Part shown: positions 56,896 through 61,894 of the stretch, piece after piece
Numbering within the stretch: the stretch's first letter is position 1
How the letters are laid out: every line of letters starts with the position of its first letter
NCBI RefSeq assembly: GCF_003298775.1
Contig: NZ_QNTQ01000026.1
Location: 1-61,894 of the forward strand
Direction of reading: 5' to 3'
Origin: Rhodosalinus halophilus
Lineage (GTDB): Bacteria; Pseudomonadota; Alphaproteobacteria; Rhodobacterales; Rhodobacteraceae
DNA length: 61,894 nt
Made by a program: the position numbers and the translations under genes
The notes under the pieces: model-generated
Told to the model about the DNA's origin: nothing
The model's database searches: none
The model's input: only the letters and a program-made list of their open reading frames with translations

Positions 56896-58239
56896 ATGAC
56901 CAAGAGCAACATCACGCGCCGTGGCGTGCTGAAGACGGGCGCCGTGGCGGGCGCCGGCGTCGCGCTGCCCACGATCTTCACCAGCCGCGCGCATGCCTAC
57001 ACCAACGAGCCCACCGGCTCGACCGTGACGCTGGGCTTCAACGTGCCGCAGTCCGGCCCCTATGCCGACGAGGGCGCCGACGAGCTGCGCGCCTACCAGC
57101 TGGCCGTCGAGCACCTCAACGGCGAGGGCGACGGCGGGATGCTCAACACCTTCAGCTCCAAGGCGCTGCAGGGCAACGGCATCCTCGGCAAGAAGGTCGA
57201 ATACGTCACGGGCGACACGCAGACCAAGTCCGACGCCGCGCGCGCCTCGGCCCGCTCGATGATCGAGAAGGACGGCGCGGTGATGATCACCGGCGGCTCC
57301 TCCTCGGGCGTCGCGGTGGCCGTGCAGGCGCTCTGCCAGGAGGCGGGCGTGATCTTCATGGCGGGCCTCACGCACTCCAACGACACGACCGGCAAGGACC
57401 GCCGCGCCAACGGCTTCCGCCACTTCTTCAACTCCTACATGTCGGGCGCGGCCCTCGCGCCGGTGCTGGCGAGCGCCTACGGCACCGACCGCAAGGCCTA
57501 TCACCTCACCGCGGACTACAACTGGGGCTACACCACCGAACAGGCGATCAAGGAATCGACCGAGGCGATCGGCTGGGAGACGGTCAACGCGGTGAAGACC
57601 CCGCTCGGCGCCGGCGACTTCTCCTCCTACATCACGCCGGTGCTGCAGTCGGGCGCGGACGTGCTGGTGCTCAACCACTACGGCGGCGACATGGTGAACT
57701 CGCTCACCAACGCCGTGCAGTTCGGGCTGCGCGAGGCGCAGGCCAACGGCAAGGACTTCCAGATCGTCGTGCCGCTCTTCTCGCGCCTGATGGCGCGCGG
57801 CGCGGGCGAGAACATCAAGGGCATCTTCGGCTCCACCAACTGGCACTGGTCGCTGCCCGACGAGGGGAGCCAGGCCTTCACCCGGTCCTTCGGCACGAAA
57901 TACGGCTTCCCGCCCTCTCAGGCGGCGCACACCTGCTACGTTCAGGCGCTGCTCTATGCCGACGCGGTCGAGCGCGCGGGCACCTTCGAGCCCTGCGCGG
58001 TGGTCGAGGCGCTGGAGGACTTCGAGTTCGACGGGCTCGGCAACGGCCCCACGCTCTACCGAGCCGAGGATCACCAGTGCTTCAAGGACGTGCTGGTGGT
58101 GAAGGGCAAGGAGAACCCGGAAAGCGAGTTCGACCTTCTGGAGATCGTCGAGATCACCCCGGTCGAGCAGGTCACCTACCCGCCGGACCACCCGCAGTTC
58201 GCCGGCGGCTCGCTCGGCAGCTGCAACAACGGGGCCTGA
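56896..58239 (+). CDS. Branched-chain-type ABC transporter substrate-binding protein
   Basis: A 447-residue periplasmic binding protein of the LivJ/UrtA/AmiC fold (type 1). The first 33 residues look like a Tat signal: TRRGVLK twin-arginine motif, hydrophobic stretch and TSRAHA cleavage site, implying export in folded form. The ligand domain starts VTLGFNVPQSGPYADEG, with MITGGSSSGVAVAVQALCQE and HYGGDMVNSLTNAVQFGLRE as typical lobes. Substrate is unknown; leucine-type amino acids, amides, urea or aromatic/acyl acids are possible. It heads a five-gene transporter operon and is divergent from the ScfR-type regulator. It is longer than E. coli LivJ, owing partly to an N-terminal insert (NGEGDGGMLNTFSSKALQG) near residues 75-93. 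Confidence 0.9.
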   Translation: MTKSNITRRGVLKTGAVAGAGVALPTIFTSRAHAYTNEPTGSTVTLGFNVPQSGPYADEGADELRAYQLAVEHLNGEGDGGMLNTFSSKALQGNGILGKKVEYVTGDTQTKSDAARASARSMIEKDGAVMITGGSSSGVAVAVQALCQEAGVIFMAGLTHSNDTTGKDRRANGFRHFFNSYMSGAALAPVLASAYGTDRKAYHLTADYNWGYTTEQAIKESTEAIGWETVNAVKTPLGAGDFSSYITPVLQSGADVLVLNHYGGDMVNSLTNAVQFGLREAQANGKDFQIVVPLFSRLMARGAGENIKGIFGSTNWHWSLPDEGSQAFTRSFGTKYGFPPSQAAHTCYVQALLYADAVERAGTFEPCAVVEALEDFEFDGLGNGPTLYRAEDHQCFKDVLVVKGKENPESEFDLLEIVEITPVEQVTYPPDHPQFAGGSLGSCNNGA

Positions 58240-58307
58240 TCGCGGCCTGAAGCCTGGCGCCGTCCCCGCTCGCGGGGGCGGCCTGCGCATCGAACCGGAG
58301 GCGGGGC

Positions 58308-59339
58308 ATGGACGTCATCATCCTGCAGATCCTGAACGGGCTGGACAAAGGCTCGGCCTATGCGCTGATCGCGCTGGGGCTCACGCTCATCTTCGGCACG
58401 CTGGGGGTGGTCAATTTCGCCCATGGCGCGCTCTTCATGCTGGGCGCCTTCTGCGCCGTGACGCTCAACCGGCTTCTGACGCTCTCCTTCACCACGGTGG
58501 ACGAGACGCGTACCGACTTCCTCGGCAATCCGGCCAAGGTCGAGACGCCCTATGTCGAGGCGTGGTTCGGCCCCGAGGTCGGCGGCTGGATGATCGAATG
58601 GTCCGTGCCGCTCGCCATCCTTTTCGCGATTCCGATCATGGCGATCATCGGTCTCGTCATGGAGCGCGGGCTGATCAAGCATTTCTACAAGCGCCCCCAC
58701 GCCGACCAGATCCTGGTGACCTTCGGTCTCGCCATCGTGCTGCAGGAAATCATCAAGTTCTACTACGGCGCGAACCCGATCCCGACGCCGGCCCCCGACG
58801 CCTTCAAGGGCTCCTTCGATTTCGGCGTGCTGCTGGGCTTCGACCCGCTGACGATCATGTATCCCTACTGGCGACTGGTCTATTTCCTCTTCGCCATGGT
58901 GGTCATCGGCGCCGTCTTCGCCTTCCTGCAGTTCACCACCTTCGGCATGGTCGTCCGCGCCGGCATGGCCGACCGCGAGACGGTGGGCCTTCTGGGCATC
59001 AACATCGACCGCCGCTTCACCATCATGTTCGCAATAGCGGCGATCGTCGCGGGTCTGGCCGGCGTGATGTACACGCCGATCCTCTCGCCCAACTACCACA
59101 TGGGCATGGATTTCCTGGTGCTGAGCTTCGTCGTGGTGGTGGTAGGCGGCATGGGCAGCCTGCCCGGCGCCGTGCTGTCGGGCTTCCTGCTGGGCATTCT
59201 GCAGAGCTTCGCCTCGATGCCCCAGGTGATCGCGGTGCTGCCCGGCATCAACCAGATCATCATCTATCTCGTCGCCATCGTGATCCTGCTCACCCGTCCG
59301 CGGGGCCTGATGGGCCGCAAGGGCGTCATGGAGGAGTGA
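58308..59339 (+). CDS. Branched-chain-type ABC permease (LivH)
   Basis: A 343-residue inner-membrane permease with about eight helices. The opening ILQILNGLDKGSAYALIALGLTLIFGTLGVVNFAHGALF is the LivH hallmark (given in parts: NGLDKGSAYALIALG and FGTLGVVNFAHG). The EAA-like loop contact lies near VMERGLIKHFYKRPHADQIL. An insert at about residues 65-90 (DETRTDFLGNPAKVETPY) is longer than in E. coli LivH. It forms the channel with the next gene, four bases downstream. Confidence 0.92.
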   Translation: MDVIILQILNGLDKGSAYALIALGLTLIFGTLGVVNFAHGALFMLGAFCAVTLNRLLTLSFTTVDETRTDFLGNPAKVETPYVEAWFGPEVGGWMIEWSVPLAILFAIPIMAIIGLVMERGLIKHFYKRPHADQILVTFGLAIVLQEIIKFYYGANPIPTPAPDAFKGSFDFGVLLGFDPLTIMYPYWRLVYFLFAMVVIGAVFAFLQFTTFGMVVRAGMADRETVGLLGINIDRRFTIMFAIAAIVAGLAGVMYTPILSPNYHMGMDFLVLSFVVVVVGGMGSLPGAVLSGFLLGILQSFASMPQVIAVLPGINQIIIYLVAIVILLTRPRGLMGRKGVMEE

Positions 59340-59342
59340 GCC

Positions 59343-60563
59343 ATGCTCGGACTTGACCGCAGAGACCTGACCCTCTTCATCGTCGTGCTCCTGCTCGCGC
59401 TCTTCGCGCCCTTCCTGCTCAACCCCTTCCCGGCGGACTCCGCGCTCGCGCAGTTCAACGCGGGCTACCCCGACCTGATGCAGCGGTTCGTGATCTTCGG
59501 GATCTTCGCCATCGGCTTCAACATCCTCTTCGGGCTCACGGGCTACCTGAGCTTCGGCCACGCCGCCTTCCTCGGCGTGGGCTCCTACGCGGGCGTCTGG
59601 ATGATGAAGCTGCTGACGATGAACGTGATCCCTGCGATCCTGATCTCGGTGCTCTTCGCGGGGCTGCTGTCGCTGCTGATCGGCTGGATCTCGCTGCGCC
59701 GCTCGGGGATCTACTTCGCCATCCTCACGCTCGCCTTCGCGCAGATGTGCTACGCGCTGGCCTATTCGGTGCTCACGCCGATCACCGGCGGCGAGACGGG
59801 GCTGCAGCTCAACCTCGACGACCCGCGCATCCTCGGCGTGAGCCAGACGGCGGAGGGCAACATCCCCGTCCCGCATCTTTTCGGTCTGGAGATGAACCAG
59901 ACCTGGGATCTCGCCATGGGTGGCTGGGAGTTCACCTTCTCCGCCGGCTACTACCTCGCGGCCGTGGTGATGCTCGCCTCCTTCTACCTCGCCATCCGCC
60001 TTTTTCGCTCGCCCTTCGGCATGATGCTGCGCGCGGTGAAGTCGAACCAGCAGCGGATGAACTACACCGGCCTCAACTCGCGGCCCTACACCCTCGCGGC
60101 CTTCGTGATCTCGGGGATGTACGCGGGGCTCGCCGGCGGGCTCATGGTCTCGATGGACCCGCTCGCGGGCGCCGAGCGGATGATCTGGACCGCCTCGGGC
60201 GAGGTGGTGCTGATGACGATCCTGGGCGGCGCGGGCACCCTGATCGGACCGGTGCTCGGCGCAGGCCTCATCAAGTATCTCGAAAACATCCTGTCCAAGA
60301 TCAACAAGGGCGTTCTGGAACAGTGGTTCGCCTTCATGCCGGACGGGATCGACAGCTTCCTCGTGACGATCGTCTACCCCTTCGTCGGCAAGGGGTGGCA
60401 CCTCACGCTGGGGATCATCTTCATGCTGGTGGTGATCTTCCTGCCCGGCGGCCTCGTCGAGGGGGCGCAGCGCATCGGCCGGCTTTTCCGGCGCGAGCGC
60501 AAGCCCGCCGCACCGGAGGATCCGGAACACCACCCGAAGCCCCAGCCCCACGTGGGCGAATGA
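59343..60563 (+). CDS. Branched-chain-type ABC permease (LivM)
   Basis: A 406-residue second permease of the transporter. Around ten helices are predicted; [25 protein letters not shown] (about residues 51-75, here quoted as [19 protein letters not shown]) is the LivM signature. [22 protein letters not shown] carries the cytoplasmic contact loop to the ATPases. The C-terminus is a charged, His/Pro-rich tail ([12 protein letters not shown]). It lies between LivH and LivG genes, with spacing of 3 and 12 bases, so one transcript. Confidence 0.92.
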   Translation: MLGLDRRDLTLFIVVLLLALFAPFLLNPFPADSALAQFNAGYPDLMQRFVIFGIFAIGFNILFGLTGYLSFGHAAFLGVGSYAGVWMMKLLTMNVIPAILISVLFAGLLSLLIGWISLRRSGIYFAILTLAFAQMCYALAYSVLTPITGGETGLQLNLDDPRILGVSQTAEGNIPVPHLFGLEMNQTWDLAMGGWEFTFSAGYYLAAVVMLASFYLAIRLFRSPFGMMLRAVKSNQQRMNYTGLNSRPYTLAAFVISGMYAGLAGGLMVSMDPLAGAERMIWTASGEVVLMTILGGAGTLIGPVLGAGLIKYLENILSKINKGVLEQWFAFMPDGIDSFLVTIVYPFVGKGWHLTLGIIFMLVVIFLPGGLVEGAQRIGRLFRRERKPAAPEDPEHHPKPQPHVGE

Positions 60564-60575
60564 GGAGGGCCTGAG

Positions 60576-61331
60576 ATGGGCATTCTCGAAGTCAAGGACG
60601 TCAACAAGAACTTCGGCGGTCTCAAGGCGCTCTCCGACGTGAACCTTTCGGTGCGCGAGAACAGCGTCCACGCCATCATCGGCCCCAACGGCGCGGGCAA
60701 GTCCACGCTGCTCAACTGCCTCGTCGGCAAGCTGATCCCCGATACCGGCTCGGTGATGTTCGACGGGCAAAGCGTGCTCGGCCGCAAGCCGCACGAGATC
60801 AACCAGATGGGCATCTCGCGCGTCTTCCAGACGCCGGAGATCTTCGGCGATCTCACGGTCTTCGAGAACGTGATGATCCCCTGCTTCGCGTCCCGCGACG
60901 GCGCCTTCCGGATGCATGCCTACGAGCACATGATGCAGGAGGACGACATCGTCGAGACGGCCGAGCGGATGCTCGCCGACGTGAAGATGCTGGACAAGCG
61001 GCACATGCACGCCGCCTCGCTCTCGCGCGGCGACAAGCGGCGGCTGGAGATGGCGATGTGCCTCGTGCAGCGCCCGCAGCTTCTGCTGCTGGACGAACCC
61101 ACGGCGGGCATGAGCCGCGCGGATACCAACAACACCATCGACCTGCTCAAGGAGATCCGCGACAAGCGCGACATCACCATGGTGATCATCGAGCATGACA
61201 TGCACGTGGTCTTCAGCCTCGCGGAGCGGATCACGGTGCTCGCGCAGGGCACGCCGCTGGTCGAGGACACGCCCGAGAACATCAAGGGCCACCCCAAGGT
61301 GCGCGAAGCCTACCTCGGCGAAGCCGCGTAA
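60576..61331 (+). CDS. Branched-chain-type ABC transporter ATPase (LivG)
   Basis: A 251-residue ABC ATPase. Walker A GPNGAGKST (36-44), signature region SLSRGDKRRLEMAMCLVQRP, Walker B LLLLDEPTAGMS and the H-loop IIEHDMHVV are present. The signature reads LSRGDKR where LSGGxxR is usual; this variant occurs in LivG members but is worth noting. It powers uptake with the following LivF. The short C-terminal tail DTPENIKGHPKVREAYLGE is the LivG mark. Confidence 0.93.
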   Translation: MGILEVKDVNKNFGGLKALSDVNLSVRENSVHAIIGPNGAGKSTLLNCLVGKLIPDTGSVMFDGQSVLGRKPHEINQMGISRVFQTPEIFGDLTVFENVMIPCFASRDGAFRMHAYEHMMQEDDIVETAERMLADVKMLDKRHMHAASLSRGDKRRLEMAMCLVQRPQLLLLDEPTAGMSRADTNNTIDLLKEIRDKRDITMVIIEHDMHVVFSLAERITVLAQGTPLVEDTPENIKGHPKVREAYLGEAA

Positions 61332-61344
61332 GGAGACCGTCCCA

Positions 61345-61894
61345 TGAACGTCAAACCGGACTTCTCGAAAGACGCCAACCTCGCCGAGACGGCACCCGCC
61401 TTCCTCTCGGTCTGGGACATGCACGCCTATTACGGCGAGAGCTACATCGTGCAGGGCATCAGCTTCAACGTGCACGAGGGCGAGATCCTGGCGCTTCTGG
61501 GCCGCAACGGCGCGGGCAAGACCACCACGCTGCGCGCGATCGCAAGACTGGACGACCCCCAGGTCACCCATGGCGAAATCTGGCTCGACCATCAGCCGCT
61601 GCACAGGATGAAGAGCCACGAGGCGGCGACGAAGGGCGGCCTCGGCCTCGTCCCCGAGGACCGGCGCATCATCGCGGGTCTCACGGTCGAGGAGAACCTC
61701 AAGCTCGCGCAGATCACGCCGCCCGTCGGCTGGTCGCTGGAGCGGCTCTACGAGCTCTTCCCGCGGCTGGGCGAGCGGCGCAAGCAGGAGGGCGTGACGC
61801 TGTCGGGCGGCGAACAGCAGATGCTCTCGATCGCCCGTGCCCTGGCGCGCGACATCAAGCTTCTCATGCTTGACGAGCCTTACGAGGGCCTCGC
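61345..61894 (+). CDS. Branched-chain-type ABC transporter ATPase (LivF), truncated by window end
   Basis: The first 183 residues of the second ATPase are visible. Walker A GRNGAGKT (53-60), the LivF-type region LGLVPEDRRIIAGLTVEENL, signature LSGGEQQMLSIARALARD and Walker B LLMLDEPYEGL are in place. An N-terminal extension of about 20 residues (MNVKPDFSKDANLAETAPAF) is longer than in E. coli LivF. Thirteen bases separate it from LivG. The remaining C-terminus lies outside the window. Confidence 0.92.

Noticed and set aside
58176-61619. 1147-codon minus-strand open frame
   Set aside because: Antisense shadow of the transporter operon, His/Asp/Arg-rich with no domain; the plus strand carries all ABC transporter motifs.

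Overview
The window reads as high-GC alphaproteobacterial chromosome, most likely from a Rhodobacterales-type organism. The basis is gene content and order: GapR (DUF2312), an ScfR-type regulator, a zwf-pgl-pgi Entner-Doudoroff cluster, anmK next to tyrS, and a 3' element that resembles one I recall from Rhodobacterales. Species cannot be read from this.

Region 1 (1-7.6 kb) is accessory DNA with visibly lower and patchier GC. It carries the end of a large serine recombinase and its small HTH partner, then a DUF488 gene and an unrecognised gene overlapping it. A type III restriction-modification-like pair (methyltransferase mod, helicase-nuclease res) follows. The region ends beside the 3' end of tRNA-Ser(GCT), with four copies of a 9-base motif clustered around that tRNA. 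This looks like a tRNA-associated defence island.

Region 2 (7.8-17.7 kb) is a catabolic region. hpaR and hpaFEDGH encode the lower homoprotocatechuate meta-cleavage pathway under a near-perfect HpaR operator. They are followed by a GntR regulator and by a glutamine amidotransferase / cytochrome P450 / glutamine-synthetase-like trio. That trio resembles gamma-glutamylation pathways for amines. The usual feeder enzymes (HpaBC) and the last aldolase (HpaI) are absent here.

Region 3 (17-30.9 kb) is mixed housekeeping: an esterase, an AlkA-like glycosylase, an MFS transporter, a phytoene-synthase-like protein with a methyltransferase, cimA, cysS, a soxR/glyoxalase-fold pair with a textbook 19-bp-spacer SoxR promoter, a frameshifted MmcQ/YjbR gene, an aminotransferase, an enoyl-CoA hydratase, a nitronate-monooxygenase-like protein and an EamA transporter.

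Region 4 (31-45.6 kb) is core metabolism: eno, small envelope proteins, a cupin, a thioesterase, zwf-pgl-pgi, anmK, tyrS, an ABC-F ATPase, MarC, a retropepsin-like protease, nagA and gapR.

Region 5 (45.6-50.7 kb) has an eroded FadJ-like fusion, a DksA-type protein and a sulfide-detoxification operon (persulfide dioxygenase, two YeeE/YedE half-transporters, DUF442). No BigR/SqrR regulator gene lies next to that operon.

Region 6 (50.7-56.7 kb) is a same-strand run: response regulator, small membrane protein, symporter-histidine kinase fusion and a FliM/FliN-like protein, preceded by an ScfR-type regulator. Region 7 (56.9 kb to the end) is a branched-chain-amino-acid-type ABC transporter operon, divergent from the ScfR gene across an unusually AT-rich control region and cut off by the window end in its second ATPase gene.
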